Source: Nitratireductor arenosus (lineage in GTDB: Bacteria; Pseudomonadota; Alphaproteobacteria; Rhizobiales; Rhizobiaceae). Taken from it: a DNA stretch of 64,000 nucleotides. This document shows positions 9,081 to 19,254 of the stretch, piece by piece (the stretch's first letter is position 1; each line of letters begins with the position of its first letter). The position numbers were made by a program, and so were the translations under genes. Under the pieces are notes generated by a model that was given only the letters and a program-made list of their open reading frames with translations, was not told where the DNA came from and searched no databases. Where the stretch lies: the NCBI RefSeq assembly GCF_009742725.1, contig NZ_WPHG01000003.1, positions 558,001-622,000 on the forward strand. Direction: 5' to 3'.

Positions 9081-12000
9081 TCAGTCCCGATCGAGCAGCG
9101 AGCGCACCAGCGCTTCGTTGATCTGTCCGGTCGGCTCCATTCCCTGTTCGGCCTGGTAGGCGGCGATCGCGGTTTGCGTCTTGGCGCCCATGATCCCGTC
9201 GGCCGGGCCGGCATTGAAGCCGCGCTTGTTCAGGATGTCCTGGACCGCGCGGATCGCCTGCTTGACGTCGACCGCGGCGGTGACCGTTTCGCTCTCGCGC
9301 CAGGATTCGGGAATGTCGACCGCATTGGCGTCCTCGACGACCGGCTTCGGCTTCCACAGTTCAGTGGCCGCGCGTGCCTTGGCAAGTTGCTCCGGCCGCA
9401 ATGCTTTGGCGACTTCGTCGCGTTTGGTCGCCGCATCCTTGTCGCCGGCCTCCGCGACGAGCGCGAACCATTTGTAGGATTCTTCCAGGCTCTGCGGCAC
9501 GCCGAGGCCCTTGGCGGCCAGGATGCCGAGATTGAACTGGCTGTCCTTGACGCCGAGTTCGGCCGCTTTGATGAACCAGCGCGCCGCCGAATCGTTGTCG
9601 CGCGGTCCGTCGCCGCCCATGGCGAACAGCACAGCTAGGTTGTGCATGGCGCTGGCGTTGCCCTGATCGGCCGCCAACTGGTACCAGGTCTTGGCCTTGG
9701 CGAGGTCGCGCTCCACGCCGACGCCTTTTTCGTAAAGATTGCCGATCCGGTATTGGGCCGGTGCCAGCCCCAACTCGGCCGAACGCTCGTACCACTGCGC
9801 CGCCTTGGCCATGTCGGCCTCGGTGTCGCGGCCCTGCTGGTAACGGTTGCCGATCTCGAACATGGCGCGCGGGTCCCCCTCCTGCGCGGCTTCGCGCAGC
9901 GGCAGCGGTCCCGCTTCGTCCGGCACGGGCGCGAGCCGCGTGGCCGCTGCATCGGCCGGCTGCAAGACGGGCTCGGCGGCGACGTCGGCTTCGACCGGCA
10001 TTGCCTGTTCGGGCTCCAAAATGCCGGTGTCCGGCACGAGCGCGGCCATGTCCTGGTCCGGCCCGGTTTGTGTGGCTACAACCTCGTCGGCCTCCTCCGT
10101 CATGTCGGCCGGCTCGCCGATCACGCGCACCGGCTCGGTCTGCGTCTCGTCCGCCGCCACCTCGTCGGCGTCGAGGAGAGGGGCGTGCGCCACCAGGGGC
10201 TGTTGGAGGGACGCGTCGGTGTCGCCGCCGGCGATCTCCTCCGACCCGCCGATGAATGCCTTGCCGAGTTGCAGGCCGGCCAGTGCCATCATGATCGCCG
10301 CGGCCGCCATCAGGATCGGCTTGCGCTTGGCGCGCAGGAACTCGCCGGCGCTGAGCTTGCGCGATTTCTTGCCCTTGTCCGAGCCGCGCTTGAAGGAATC
10401 GGCCTCGGCCGCAGCCGCCTGGGCGGCGCGCCGGGCGGCGGCGATGAAATCGGCTTTGGCCGCGCCGGGGTCGTTGCTGGACGCGGCCTGGGCCCGTTCG
10501 GTTCTGACGCGTTTCATGATCGCGTTCAGATTGGGGGCGCCCGAACCGGGTTCGAGCGGACGATCGACGGCCTCGGGATCGAGAGGTCCGTCGATCTCCG
10601 GCGCCGCGGAAAGGCTCGGCTCGGGCTTGTCCCTGTGCGGCAGGCTATTCTTGTCGTTGCCCTTTTTGCCGGCCAGCGCGCGCGCCAGCCCGCCCAGCAT
10701 CGACGCCTTGGCCGGTTCGGGCGCCGCCTTTTCGTCGGCGACCGCGCTGACGGCCGCCTTTGCGGCGGCGGCAGCGGCTTCGGCCGGCGAGCGGCTGCCG
10801 GCGGGGATTTCGGGATCGAAATCGCCTGACAGGGCGGGCTCGGGCAGCCTCGGTTCCAGGGCCGGCCCGACGTCCTCGGGCGCGATCGACGGGGCGCTTG
10901 CGACCGGAATTTTGGCTTTGACGGTCGGCTGGCTTTGCCTGGTTTCCAGGGTGCCGAGCCGGTCGACGACTTTGAGAAGTGTGTCGTGGATCGCCTCGAA
11001 GGTACGCGAATTGCGTTCGTCGGATTTGCGCATCAGCCCTTCGAGCGCCTTCAGATCGCCGGCAAGCAGGGTCGCGTCCTCGTCGGCTATGCCCGCCGCA
11101 TTGAGCGAGCGAACAGCGTTGTCGGCCGCTTCGCGCGCCGCCGCGACGATCATGTCGCGCTGTTCGCTCAAGGAGCGCTCGATGTCGTCCAGGCGCGGCG
11201 ACAATATGTCGAGATCGTCGCCCGCCTTCGCCGGCCGGGCCAGATGCGCGGTCAGGTCGGAAACCTGGCTTTCCAGACTGCGAATGAGGTCGGAATCGAT
11301 ATCCGAGGTTCGCTGGCTCGACAGGTCGAGGCGTTCGGAGATTTCCGTGAGCCGGCGTTCCAGATCGGCGGCCAGTTGCGGCTGCACCGACGCCCGCGTG
11401 TCGATGCGGTCGGTCAGGTCGGCGAATTTCTCGTCCAGCGCGCGCAGCAGTTCGGGATCGGTGGTCGGCGCCGTCGCGGATCGCTCGGCGATGCGCGCGT
11501 GCAACTCCTCGAGCCGCCGGTCGAGCTCCTTGAACAGCGATTTGCTTTCGGCTTGCGAATGACCCTGTCGCTCGTCGATGAACGTCGCCATTTCCGACAG
11601 CCGCCGTTCCAGGCCGTCGACGATCTCCTCGCTACCGGCATGGCCCGCACCGGCATCCAGCTTGGCCGCGATGCTGGCGACCTGGGCGGTCAGGTGTTCG
11701 ATCGCCCGTTCGGGCATCGCGACGCGTCCGGCGATGTCCTCCACACGTCGCGATAGCGTTTCCATGCGCTGAAGCAACTGGTCTCCCGGCGCCTCGCTGG
11801 CCACATCCTCAAGCAGTTCGGCGAGCGCCGATATCCGCGCCTCGATCCGATCCAGCGGCGCGAAGTCGAAGGGCTGGGTCGTCGCCGACGCCGCGATCGC
11901 GCGCGAGATTTCGTCGAGCCGGTCCTCGAGCTTGTCGATCAGGCTGGTATCGGGGTGCGTTTTTTGGGCGGCGAAATGTTCCAGAGCCGCGGCGAGCGAG

Positions 12001-12779
12001 CGCACTTTTTCTTCCAGCGAGCGCAGCGACAGGGAATCGGGAAGGTTGCCCACTGCGGCGGTGATCTGTTCGAGCCGGTCGGACAGGACGCGGATTTCGG
12101 GATCGGACGCGCCGCCGGATGCGCGTTCCTGCAGTTTCTCCCACCTCTGGTCGAGCGAGCGGACCGTGTCCTCGCGCGCCAGTTCCGAAAGCGATTCGCG
12201 AACCTGTTCCAGTTCCAGCCGCAGCAGGCCGATGCCGCGGTCGTCGCTGCGCTCGGCAACCGACTGGATCGTTTCGGACAGGCGTTCCAGTTCCGCGTGC
12301 AGCGCCTGGCTGTCGGCCAGCGGGCCGCGCTGCGCGGCGACGCCGTCGATCTTGTGACGCAGCGCGGCGAATTCCTGGTTCAGGTCACTGGCGATCTGCT
12401 GATGCAGTTCCCGACGCAGCGTCTTGAGGTCGCCGGCGGCGACCCGACGAGCGTCGTCGTTGCGGCCATCCTCGTCGAACCGTGTCCGCGACCGTTCCCA
12501 CGGGTAGGGCCTGTAGCGTTCCCCTTCTCCCGCCAGGCGCTCGCGATGGGGCTCTTGCCCGGTGTAGGTACGTTCCAGCGACGTCCCGGCGGCCAGGCGC
12601 CGGTCCCGGCGCGAGCGTATGCCTTCGGACTGCGGGCCACGGTCGGCCACGCCGTCACGTGGCTTGCCGAACCGGCTCTCGAGGTCGTCGAGCGTTTGGT
12701 TGAGGTCCTCGATCGACGTACGAGGCCGCCTTTGGCGCCCGACATTGAGTGACTCGAGATAGGAACGATTGCTGCTCAT
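9081..12779 (-). CDS. PodJ-like polar localisation protein with Sel1 repeats and peptidoglycan-binding domain
   Basis: A 1232-residue bitopic membrane protein. Residues 1-810 are cytoplasmic in character, largely heptad-rich coiled coil (repeated LExRLxEIxxxL patterns), with an Ala/Pro/Glu-rich linker. One transmembrane helix is near 818-842 (PILMAAAAIMMALAGLQLG) after a basic stretch. The periplasmic part has four or five Sel1 repeats (about 965-1135; AMFEIGNRYQQG, APAQYRIGNLYEKG, SAMHNLAVLFAMG, DSQFNLGILAAKG). A PG_binding_1 domain ends the protein (about 1173-1230; VQDILNKRGFNAGPADGIMG). This order matches PodJ-type polarity factors of Caulobacter and rhizobia. ATG 12779 is preferred to the upstream TTG. 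The 460 bases upstream are non-coding. Confidence 0.88.
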   Translation of the reverse strand: MSSNRSYLESLNVGRQRRPRTSIEDLNQTLDDLESRFGKPRDGVADRGPQSEGIRSRRDRRLAAGTSLERTYTGQEPHRERLAGEGERYRPYPWERSRTRFDEDGRNDDARRVAAGDLKTLRRELHQQIASDLNQEFAALRHKIDGVAAQRGPLADSQALHAELERLSETIQSVAERSDDRGIGLLRLELEQVRESLSELAREDTVRSLDQRWEKLQERASGGASDPEIRVLSDRLEQITAAVGNLPDSLSLRSLEEKVRSLAAALEHFAAQKTHPDTSLIDKLEDRLDEISRAIAASATTQPFDFAPLDRIEARISALAELLEDVASEAPGDQLLQRMETLSRRVEDIAGRVAMPERAIEHLTAQVASIAAKLDAGAGHAGSEEIVDGLERRLSEMATFIDERQGHSQAESKSLFKELDRRLEELHARIAERSATAPTTDPELLRALDEKFADLTDRIDTRASVQPQLAADLERRLTEISERLDLSSQRTSDIDSDLIRSLESQVSDLTAHLARPAKAGDDLDILSPRLDDIERSLSEQRDMIVAAAREAADNAVRSLNAAGIADEDATLLAGDLKALEGLMRKSDERNSRTFEAIHDTLLKVVDRLGTLETRQSQPTVKAKIPVASAPSIAPEDVGPALEPRLPEPALSGDFDPEIPAGSRSPAEAAAAAAKAAVSAVADEKAAPEPAKASMLGGLARALAGKKGNDKNSLPHRDKPEPSLSAAPEIDGPLDPEAVDRPLEPGSGAPNLNAIMKRVRTERAQAASSNDPGAAKADFIAAARRAAQAAAAEADSFKRGSDKGKKSRKLSAGEFLRAKRKPILMAAAAIMMALAGLQLGKAFIGGSEEIAGGDTDASLQQPLVAHAPLLDADEVAADETQTEPVRVIGEPADMTEEADEVVATQTGPDQDMAALVPDTGILEPEQAMPVEADVAAEPVLQPADAAATRLAPVPDEAGPLPLREAAQEGDPRAMFEIGNRYQQGRDTEADMAKAAQWYERSAELGLAPAQYRIGNLYEKGVGVERDLAKAKTWYQLAADQGNASAMHNLAVLFAMGGDGPRDNDSAARWFIKAAELGVKDSQFNLGILAAKGLGVPQSLEESYKWFALVAEAGDKDAATKRDEVAKALRPEQLAKARAATELWKPKPVVEDANAVDIPESWRESETVTAAVDVKQAIRAVQDILNKRGFNAGPADGIMGAKTQTAIAAYQAEQGMEPTGQINEALVRSLLDRD

Positions 12780-13246
12780 CAAGACGTCCGTTCGAGTTCG
12801 GCGTCACGGGCGGGTGCCCGTGCCATAACAGGGTTGGCACCAGGGGTCGGACACAAAGGCTGGCCGCTCGCGGGCCGGCTTGGCGGGCACTGTGCCTTCA
12901 ACCCCGGTGCGCATCGCCGTGAAGAACGCGAAACAGAATAGCCACGGAAAATCGACAGCCGAACAATTCCCCACACGTGGTAAACAAGGCGTTAACCAAC
13001 CTTACCAAAGTGCTGAGCCCGGGCCGGATTTGCCGGGGATGCGGCCTTGTCGGTCGAGGATTGAAACAGTTTGTTGTCAAACTTGAATTGAATTTCCCCG
13101 CCGAAACATTAGGTGCGCTGCACAAACGGGTCGTCGGTGTCGTGATTCGCGACGGTGCGACCGAACCAGCGACAGAACTGACCGGAATGATCGGCGAGCG
13201 ATGCGTTTCGCTCCGTCAGCCGGTCGAGATCTTTTGGAACCTTTAA
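12780..13246. other. 467-base intergenic region between divergent podJ-like and merR genes
   Basis: No convincing gene. It is somewhat richer in A and T than its neighbours around 12950-13100. It contains a TTAACC sequence at 12992-12997, which could be a CtrA half-site (full sites are TTAA-N7-TTAA; the second half is not intact). Both the podJ-like and merR promoters must lie here, but I cannot place them with confidence. The reading frame open from 12977 to 13246 has no ribosome site and no family resemblance. Confidence 0.4.
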
Positions 13247-13705
13247 ATGATGAAGACTGTCTCGGCCATCGAAGCGATGGCCAACGCCTCCGAGGCGTTC
13301 GCCGAAACCCACGATAGCTATGCGCGCATCGGCGATCTCGCCAAAACCCATGGGGTGTCGTTGCGCGCACTCCGCTTCTACGAGGATAAGGGGCTGCTGA
13401 GCCCGCGCCGGGACGGCAGCGCGCGGCTTTACTCGCGACGCGAAAGCGCGCGGCTGAAACTGATCCTGCTCGGTCGACAGGTCGGCTTCTCGCTGCGCGA
13501 GATCAAGCAGATGCTCGATCTCTACGATCCGTCGGGCAACAATGTGAAGCAACTCAGAGTCACGTTGGAAAAGTCGCAAAAACAGCTCGCGCGTCTTCAA
13601 AAGCAGCGCGCGGCGATCACCGAGGCGATCGAACAGCTCGAAACCGCAGCCAATGTGGTGCGCGACAGGCTTTCGGAACGGACGGTGTCGGCCGCGGCGT
13701 CCTGA
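13247..13705 (+). CDS. MerR family transcriptional regulator (fatty acid or branched-chain degradation type)
   Basis: A 152-residue MerR protein. After a variable N-terminal 25 residues, the DNA-binding domain runs RIGDLAKTHGVSLRALRFYEDKGLLSPRRDGSARLYSRRESARL, with the hallmark RFYEDKGLL. A dimerisation helix follows (LRVTLEKSQKQLARLQKQRAAITEAIEQLE). No cysteine pattern for metal sensing is present, which fits the LiuR-like MerR group that controls acyl-CoA degradation genes. It stands 143 bases before the first acyl-CoA dehydrogenase, with a matching palindromic operator between them. Start ATG 13247 or the adjacent ATG 13250. Confidence 0.87.
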   Translation: MMKTVSAIEAMANASEAFAETHDSYARIGDLAKTHGVSLRALRFYEDKGLLSPRRDGSARLYSRRESARLKLILLGRQVGFSLREIKQMLDLYDPSGNNVKQLRVTLEKSQKQLARLQKQRAAITEAIEQLETAANVVRDRLSERTVSAAAS

Positions 13706-13747
13706 CGGGCCAGCCAGGCAAAGTACATTTCGACGCAGTGCAAAAAA

Positions 13748-13769
13748 TTGACGTTTACGCAAACGTCAA
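13748..13769. promoter_or_regulatory. MerR-type operator overlapping the fadE promoter
   Basis: A 22-bp near-perfect palindrome. The left half is TTGACGTTTAC and the right half GCAAACGTCAA; ten of eleven base pairs match. Its first six bases, TTGACG, can serve as a -35 box, with GTTTGC/TTGCTA 17-18 bases on as a poor -10. A protein bound here would block the promoter. The TTTACG...ACGTCAA form is close to the site reported for LiuR-type MerR regulators. The neighbouring merR gene is the obvious candidate. Confidence 0.72.
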
Positions 13770-13848
13770 AGTTTGCTAGGGCTTGACTTCGAAATCGGTG
13801 CCGCGCGCCGGCCTGTCGGCGCGCGGTCAGCTTTTGCCGGAGGAAATC

Positions 13849-15645
13849 ATGCCGACCTATCGCGCGCCCGTCGAAGACACGCTGTTCGTTTTGAAGGATG
13901 TGCTCGGTTACGAGCGCTATTCCAACCTTCCCGGATTTTCGGACGCCACGCCGGACGTTCTCGAGGCGATTCTCGCCGAGGGCGCCAAGCTGGCCGAAAA
14001 CGTCATGCATCCGCTCAACCGTGTCGGCGACGAGCAGGGTTGCGTGCGCGCCGAGGACGGCTCGGTCAAGACCCCCGACGGGTTCAAGGACGCCTACGAC
14101 CAGTATCGCGAGGGCGGCTGGATGGGGCTGGCCACGCCGGCCGACTATGGCGGCCAGGGCTTACCTTATACGGTGCATTCGGCGGTTGGCGAATATATGT
14201 CGTCAGCCAACATGGCGCTGATGATGTATCCTGGCCTCACTCAGGGCGCGATCGCCGCGATCCTGGTCCACGGTTCCGACGAGCAGAAGCAGACCTATGT
14301 GCCGAAGATGGTCGAGGGCCTGTGGACCGGGACCATGAACCTGACCGAGCCGCATTGCGGCACGGATCTGGGCCTGCTGCGCACCAAGGCCGTTCCCAAC
14401 GATGACGGCTCCTACAAGATTTCCGGCCAGAAGATCTTCATCTCGGCCGGCGAGCACGACATGGCCGAAAACATCATCCATCTGGTGTTGGCCCGCATCG
14501 AGGGCGCGCCGGAAGGGGTCAAGGGCATTTCGCTGTTCATCGTTCCAAAGTTCAGGCTCGATGCCGATGGCAATGCCGGGGAGCGCAACGCCGTAACCTG
14601 CGGCTCCATCGAGGAAAAGATGGGCATTCACGGCAACTCGACCTGCGTGATGAATTACGACGAGGCCACCGGTCACCTGATCGGCGAGGAGAATGGCGGC
14701 CTCAAGGCGATGTTCGTGATGATGAACGAGGCGCGCCTCGGCGTCGGCATGCAGGGCCTGTCGGTTTCCGAGATCGCCTATCAGAACGCGGCTGCCTATG
14801 CCCGCGAGCGCATCCAGGGCCGCGCGCTGTCCGGGGCCAAGGCCAAGGACAAGAAAGCCGATCCGATCATCGTCCATCCCGACATCCGCCGCAATCTGAT
14901 GACGATGAGGGCGATCAACGAGGCCGGCCGCGCGCTGGTGTTGTGGACGGCGCTGAAGTCGGACGTGGCGCACCGTTCGGGCGACGACAAGGAGCGCCAG
15001 GCGGCCGACGACCACATGGGCCTGATGACGCCGGTCATCAAGGGCGTGCTCACCGACAAGGGCTTCGAGCACGCCGTCATGGCCCAGCAGGTTTTCGGCG
15101 GCCACGGCTATATCGAGGAGCACGGCATGAGCCAGTTCGTGCGTGACGCCCGCATCGCCATGATCTACGAGGGCGCTAACGGCATTCAGGCCCTCGACCT
15201 GGTCGGCCGCAAGCTGCCGCAGAACGGCGGCCGCGCGGTCCAGGCCTTCTTCAAGGAGGTCGGCGATTTCTGCGAGGAAAACCGTTCCGACGAGCAGATG
15301 GCACCGCTGACCAAGGCGCTGAAAAAGGGCTTGAACGACCTGCAGGCGGCAACCATGTGGCTGATGCAGAACGCCATGCAGAAGCCCGACAATGCGGGCG
15401 CGGCCTCAAACGACTACATGCATCTCTTCGGGCTGGTCGCACTCGGCTACATGTGGGGGCTGATGGCCAAGTCCGCGCAGGACAAGCTGGCCGCGGGCGC
15501 GGAAGGCGCGACGGCGTTCTGCGAGAACAAGCTGGTGACGGCGCGCTATTTCATGGAGCGGGTCATGCCTGAATCGGCTGCCCATCTCGCGCGCATTTCG
15601 GCCGGCGCCGATTCCATGATGGCGCTCGACGCGGAGGCTTTCTGA
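13849..15645 (+). CDS. Acyl-CoA dehydrogenase, about 600-residue type
   Basis: A 598-residue FAD flavoprotein making the trans-2 double bond of an acyl-CoA in beta-oxidation. It has the long form with an extra C-terminal helical domain. Landmarks are the substrate/FAD motif [17 protein letters not shown] near 165, [20 protein letters not shown] near 415 and [17 protein letters not shown] near 440. The Glu of YEGAN is at the usual catalytic-base position of MCAD-type enzymes. ATG 13849 has an AGGA ribosome site at 13841-13844 within GGAGGA; the upstream TTG 13783 is not needed. First gene of the run behind the MerR operator. Confidence 0.93.
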   Translation: MPTYRAPVEDTLFVLKDVLGYERYSNLPGFSDATPDVLEAILAEGAKLAENVMHPLNRVGDEQGCVRAEDGSVKTPDGFKDAYDQYREGGWMGLATPADYGGQGLPYTVHSAVGEYMSSANMALMMYPGLTQGAIAAILVHGSDEQKQTYVPKMVEGLWTGTMNLTEPHCGTDLGLLRTKAVPNDDGSYKISGQKIFISAGEHDMAENIIHLVLARIEGAPEGVKGISLFIVPKFRLDADGNAGERNAVTCGSIEEKMGIHGNSTCVMNYDEATGHLIGEENGGLKAMFVMMNEARLGVGMQGLSVSEIAYQNAAAYARERIQGRALSGAKAKDKKADPIIVHPDIRRNLMTMRAINEAGRALVLWTALKSDVAHRSGDDKERQAADDHMGLMTPVIKGVLTDKGFEHAVMAQQVFGGHGYIEEHGMSQFVRDARIAMIYEGANGIQALDLVGRKLPQNGGRAVQAFFKEVGDFCEENRSDEQMAPLTKALKKGLNDLQAATMWLMQNAMQKPDNAGAASNDYMHLFGLVALGYMWGLMAKSAQDKLAAGAEGATAFCENKLVTARYFMERVMPESAAHLARISAGADSMMALDAEAF

Positions 15646-15717
15646 CGACCGGCGGCGACCTGCTCTGTTCAGGTTTGAACGAATTTGCTATAGGCAATAA
15701 CGAAAGAGGAGTCGTCC

Positions 15718-16890
15718 ATGGCCACCGATCCGGCAACCGTCCTCGCTCTCCCGAAACCCGCCTGGGCGGACGAGGAGGTCACCATGCTCTACGACATGGC
15801 GACCAAGTTCCTTGAGGCCGAAATCGCGCCGCATTACGACGCTTTCGAAAAGGCCGAGGTCTTCGATCGTGCAAGCTGGGAAAAGGCCGGTGCCAACGGT
15901 CTTCTTTGCGCCTCCATGCCGGAAGAACACGGCGGGGCGGGCGGCACCTACGCGCATGAAAGCGCGATTATCGAGGCGATCAGCCATGTCGGCGTCGACG
16001 GGTTCGGCATCGCGCTGCACAATTCGATCGTCGCCCCCTATATCGCCCATTACGGCTCGGAAGAGCAGAAGCAGAAATGGCTGCCGAAAATGGCGAGCGG
16101 CGAACTGATAGGCGCCATCGCCATGACAGAGCCGGGCGCCGGCTCCGACCTGCAGGGCGTCAAGACGCGCGCCGAAAAGGACGGCAACCACTATCGCATC
16201 AACGGCTCGAAAACCTTCATCACCAACGGCCAGCTTGCCAATCTGATCATCGTCGTCGCCAAGACGGATCCCGAAAAGGGCGCCAAGGGCACGTCGCTGA
16301 TCGTGGTCGAGACCGACGAGGTCGAGGGTTTCGAGCGCGGCCGCAACCTCGACAAGATCGGCTTGAAGTCGAACGACACCTCGGAACTGTTCTTCAACGA
16401 CATGCGCGTGCCGACGGCGAACCTGCTCGGCCACGAGGAAGGCCAGGGCTTTGTCCAGCTCATGCAGCAATTGCCGCAGGAGCGCCTGCAGATCGGCGGC
16501 ACAGCGATCGCCATGGCCGAGCGCGCGCTGGCGCTGACCATCGACTACGTCAAGGAACGCGGCGCGTTCGGCCGCAAGGTGATTGACTTCCAGAACACGC
16601 AGTTCAAGCTGGCCGAGTTGAAGACCGAGGTTACGATCGGCCGCGTCTTCTACAATGATTGTGTCGCTCGCCATGTCGATGGCGGGCTCGATCCGGTGAC
16701 GGCGTCGATGGCCAAATACTGGCTCTCCGACCTGCAGGGCAAGGTCGTGGACGAATGTCTGCAGCTTCATGGCGGCTACGGCTACATGAACGAATACCCG
16801 ATCGCGCGCATGTATCGCGACGCGCGCGTGCAGCGTATCTATGGCGGCACCAACGAGATCATGAAGCTTTTGATCGGCAGGAGCCTTTGA
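15718..16890 (+). CDS. Acyl-CoA dehydrogenase, long-chain/isovaleryl-like
   Basis: A 390-residue classical acyl-CoA dehydrogenase using FAD and ETF. MTEPGAGSDLQGVKTRA (about 138-154) lines the active site. GGYGYMNEYPIARMYRDARVQRIYGGTNEIMKLLIGR ends the protein. The usual C-terminal catalytic Glu position reads Gly (IYGGTNEI). QERLQIGG in the helix used by isovaleryl-CoA and long-chain enzymes holds the likely base instead. AGAGGAG before the ATG is a strong ribosome site. It lies 72 bases after the first dehydrogenase in the same run. Confidence 0.92.
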   Translation: MATDPATVLALPKPAWADEEVTMLYDMATKFLEAEIAPHYDAFEKAEVFDRASWEKAGANGLLCASMPEEHGGAGGTYAHESAIIEAISHVGVDGFGIALHNSIVAPYIAHYGSEEQKQKWLPKMASGELIGAIAMTEPGAGSDLQGVKTRAEKDGNHYRINGSKTFITNGQLANLIIVVAKTDPEKGAKGTSLIVVETDEVEGFERGRNLDKIGLKSNDTSELFFNDMRVPTANLLGHEEGQGFVQLMQQLPQERLQIGGTAIAMAERALALTIDYVKERGAFGRKVIDFQNTQFKLAELKTEVTIGRVFYNDCVARHVDGGLDPVTASMAKYWLSDLQGKVVDECLQLHGGYGYMNEYPIARMYRDARVQRIYGGTNEIMKLLIGRSL

Positions 16891-16892
16891 AG

Positions 16893-17342
16893 ATGGGCGC
16901 GGCGATCGTACCGGGCTTTTCCGCCGACCAGGCGCCGGCCACCGCCCGCTGGCTGGGCATGGATGTGGTGTCCTGGGACCGCGAGGCGGCGACCCTCAGG
17001 GTCTCGTTCGATCCGCCGCGTGACGTGATCAATTTCGGCGGCGTAATCCAGGGCGGTTTCCTGGTCGCCATGATGGACGACGCGATGGGTTTCAACGCCT
17101 TCATCAGCATGGACATGAAGAATGCCCAGGCCTCGATCGACATCCACACCCATTTTTTCCGTCCCGTCGCCTATGGCCGCACCGAGGTCGAGGCGCGTAT
17201 CGTCAGGGCCGGTCGCAATGTGGCGTTCGTCGAGGCGGAGTTGTTCGACAAGGACGGAATTCTGGCGGCGCGCGCGGTTTCCAGCACCAAGTTGACGCCG
17301 ATCGGCGGCGGAAAGTCCCAACCGGAGGCGGCATCGGCATGA
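16893..17342 (+). CDS. PaaI-like hotdog-fold thioesterase
   Basis: A 149-residue hotdog protein with the PaaI-family helix motif NFGGVIQGGFLVAMMDDAMG (Gln/Asp-containing) near residue 48. THFFRPVAYGRTEVEARIV forms the following strand pair. It probably hydrolyses an acyl- or aryl-CoA intermediate and so drains stalled CoA esters from the surrounding beta-oxidation enzymes. It starts two bases after the preceding stop and overlaps the GST gene by four bases (ATGA), so the three are translationally coupled. Confidence 0.87.
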   Translation: MGAAIVPGFSADQAPATARWLGMDVVSWDREAATLRVSFDPPRDVINFGGVIQGGFLVAMMDDAMGFNAFISMDMKNAQASIDIHTHFFRPVAYGRTEVEARIVRAGRNVAFVEAELFDKDGILAARAVSSTKLTPIGGGKSQPEAASA

Positions 17343-17971
17343 GCGACTTCACCCTGCATTGCTTCGCCGAGAGCGGTAACGCCTACAAGGCCGCGCTGAT
17401 GCTTGAACTGTGCGGCGCCGACTGGCAGGCCAAGGGCATCGGCTTTTTCAAGGGCGAGACCCGCGGCGCGGATTACCGAGCGCTCAACGTCATGGGCGAG
17501 GCGCCGGTTCTCGTCCATCATCGCGCCGAGGGCGATTTCACTCTGTCCCAGTCGGGCGCGATCCTGATCTACCTGGCACGTCATTTCCAGAAATTCGGCC
17601 ACGAGACCGAGGCCGAGGAGTTCGAGATTCTGCGCTGGGTGCTGTTCGACAACCACAAGCTGACCAGCTACACCGCGACCGAGCGCTTCATGCGCCATTT
17701 CCGCGGCAAGGCCGGCGACCCGACCGCCGAATTCATCTATGCGCGCGCCAAGGATGCCTGGAACGTCCTGGAAACCCATCTGCGCGGTCGCGACTGGGTC
17801 GCCGCCGACCGGCCGACGATCGCCGATCTGTCGCTGTGCGGCTATCTCTACTGGCCCGAGCAGATCGGCGCGGACTGGAGCGACTATCCCGCCATCGACC
17901 GCTGGCTGCAGAGATTGAAGGAACTCCCAGGCTGGCAGGCGCCCGAGGCGCTGATGCCGTCCGGGCAATGA
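17339..17971 (+). CDS. Glutathione S-transferase family protein
   Basis: A 210-residue soluble protein with a thioredoxin-like N-terminal domain (1-80). The cis-proline motif is GEAPVL, and SQSGAILIYLA is the glutathione gamma-glutamyl-binding turn. An all-helical C-terminal domain contains RPTIADLSLCGYLYW, the N-capping box of GSTs. The N-terminal FAESGNAYKAAL holds a Ser at the usual catalytic position and no Cys, so conjugation or isomerisation is more likely than disulfide chemistry. It is embedded in an acyl-CoA degradation run; the substrate is unknown. Confidence 0.88.
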   Translation: MSDFTLHCFAESGNAYKAALMLELCGADWQAKGIGFFKGETRGADYRALNVMGEAPVLVHHRAEGDFTLSQSGAILIYLARHFQKFGHETEAEEFEILRWVLFDNHKLTSYTATERFMRHFRGKAGDPTAEFIYARAKDAWNVLETHLRGRDWVAADRPTIADLSLCGYLYWPEQIGADWSDYPAIDRWLQRLKELPGWQAPEALMPSGQ

Positions 17972-18037
17972 GCTGAACCAAAGACGCGACCCCTGCGCGG
18001 CCGCCTTCGGGCGCGCGCCAGAAAAAGGAGACATCCA

Positions 18038-19246
18038 ATGGCTGATGCATTTGTCTACGACGCCGTGAGGACGCCGCGCGGCCGCGGCAAGAAGGACGGG
18101 TCCCTGCACGAAGTGCCGGCGGTGCGCCTGGCCGCCCGCACGCTGGAGGCGGTGCGCGACCGCAATGGGCTCGACACGTCCAAGGTGGACGACATCATTT
18201 TCGGCTGCGTCGATCCCGTCGGCGAGGCCGGCTCGGTGATCCCGCGCGCGGCCGCCTTCGAGGCCCGTTACGCGACCGAGGCGCCGGGCATGCAGATCTC
18301 GCGGTTTTGCGCGTCCGGTCTCGACGCGATCAATTTCGGCGCCGCCAAGATCGCCGGCGGTTCGGACGAGATCGTGATCGCCGGCGGCGTGGAATCGATG
18401 AGCCGCGTCGGCATGGGCATGTCTGGCGGCGCCTGGTTCATGGACCCGTCGGTGGGCCTGCCGTCCTATTTCATGCCGCAGGGCGTGTCGGCCGACCTGA
18501 TCGCCACCAAATACGGTTTTTCGCGCGACGACGTCGACGCCTATGCGGTCGAGAGCCAGAAGCGCGCCGACGCCGCCTGGAAGGACGGCCGCTTCAAGGA
18601 TTCCGTGATCCCAATCAAGGACCAGAACGGACTGACCATTCTCGACCATGACGAGCACATGCGGCCGGGCACCGACATGCAGTCGCTGGCTTCGCTCAAT
18701 CCCTCCTTCGTCATGCCGGGCGAAATGGGCGGCTTCGACGCGGTCGCCGTGCAGCGTTATCCCGAGATCGAGGGCGTCAACCACGTTCACCACGCCGGCA
18801 ATTCGTCGGGCATCGTCGACGGTTCGGCCGCCGTTTTGCTCGGCTCCAAGAAGGCCGGCAAGACCATGGGTCTGACGCCGCGCGCCAGGATCAGGGCCTT
18901 CACCAATATCGGCTCGGAACCGGCGATCATGCTGACCGGCCCGGTCGACGTCACCGAGAAGCTTCTGAAGAAGGCGAAGATGACGATCGACGACATCGAT
19001 CTGTTCGAACTCAACGAGGCCTTTGCCTCGGTCGTGCTGCGCTACATGCAGGCCTTCGAAATCCCGCACGACAAGATCAACGTCAATGGCGGGGCGATTG
19101 CCATGGGCCATCCTCTGGGTGCGACCGGCGCGATGATCTTCGGCACGGTGCTCGACGAGCTGGAGCGGCGCGATCTCAACACGGCGCTCGTTACCCTGTG
19201 CATCGGCGCCGGCATGGGCACGGCGACCATCATCGAGCGGGTGTGA
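18038..19246 (+). CDS. Acetyl-CoA C-acyltransferase (thiolase)
   Basis: A 402-residue thiolase cleaving 3-ketoacyl-CoA to acetyl-CoA and a shortened acyl-CoA. The nucleophile is Cys91 in [13 protein letters not shown]. His358 is in [15 protein letters not shown], and the second cysteine, Cys388, is in [17 protein letters not shown]. Length and motifs are those of FadA/PhaA-like enzymes. AAAGGAGAC precedes the ATG by seven bases. It supplies the last step for the FadJ-type protein two genes downstream. Confidence 0.94.
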   Translation: MADAFVYDAVRTPRGRGKKDGSLHEVPAVRLAARTLEAVRDRNGLDTSKVDDIIFGCVDPVGEAGSVIPRAAAFEARYATEAPGMQISRFCASGLDAINFGAAKIAGGSDEIVIAGGVESMSRVGMGMSGGAWFMDPSVGLPSYFMPQGVSADLIATKYGFSRDDVDAYAVESQKRADAAWKDGRFKDSVIPIKDQNGLTILDHDEHMRPGTDMQSLASLNPSFVMPGEMGGFDAVAVQRYPEIEGVNHVHHAGNSSGIVDGSAAVLLGSKKAGKTMGLTPRARIRAFTNIGSEPAIMLTGPVDVTEKLLKKAKMTIDDIDLFELNEAFASVVLRYMQAFEIPHDKINVNGGAIAMGHPLGATGAMIFGTVLDELERRDLNTALVTLCIGAGMGTATIIERV

Positions 19247-19254
19247 GCTGAACC

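Noticed and set aside
12977-13246. An 89-codon frame directly before merR
   Set aside because: It lacks a ribosome site and recognisable motifs and lies in the AT-richer promoter region.
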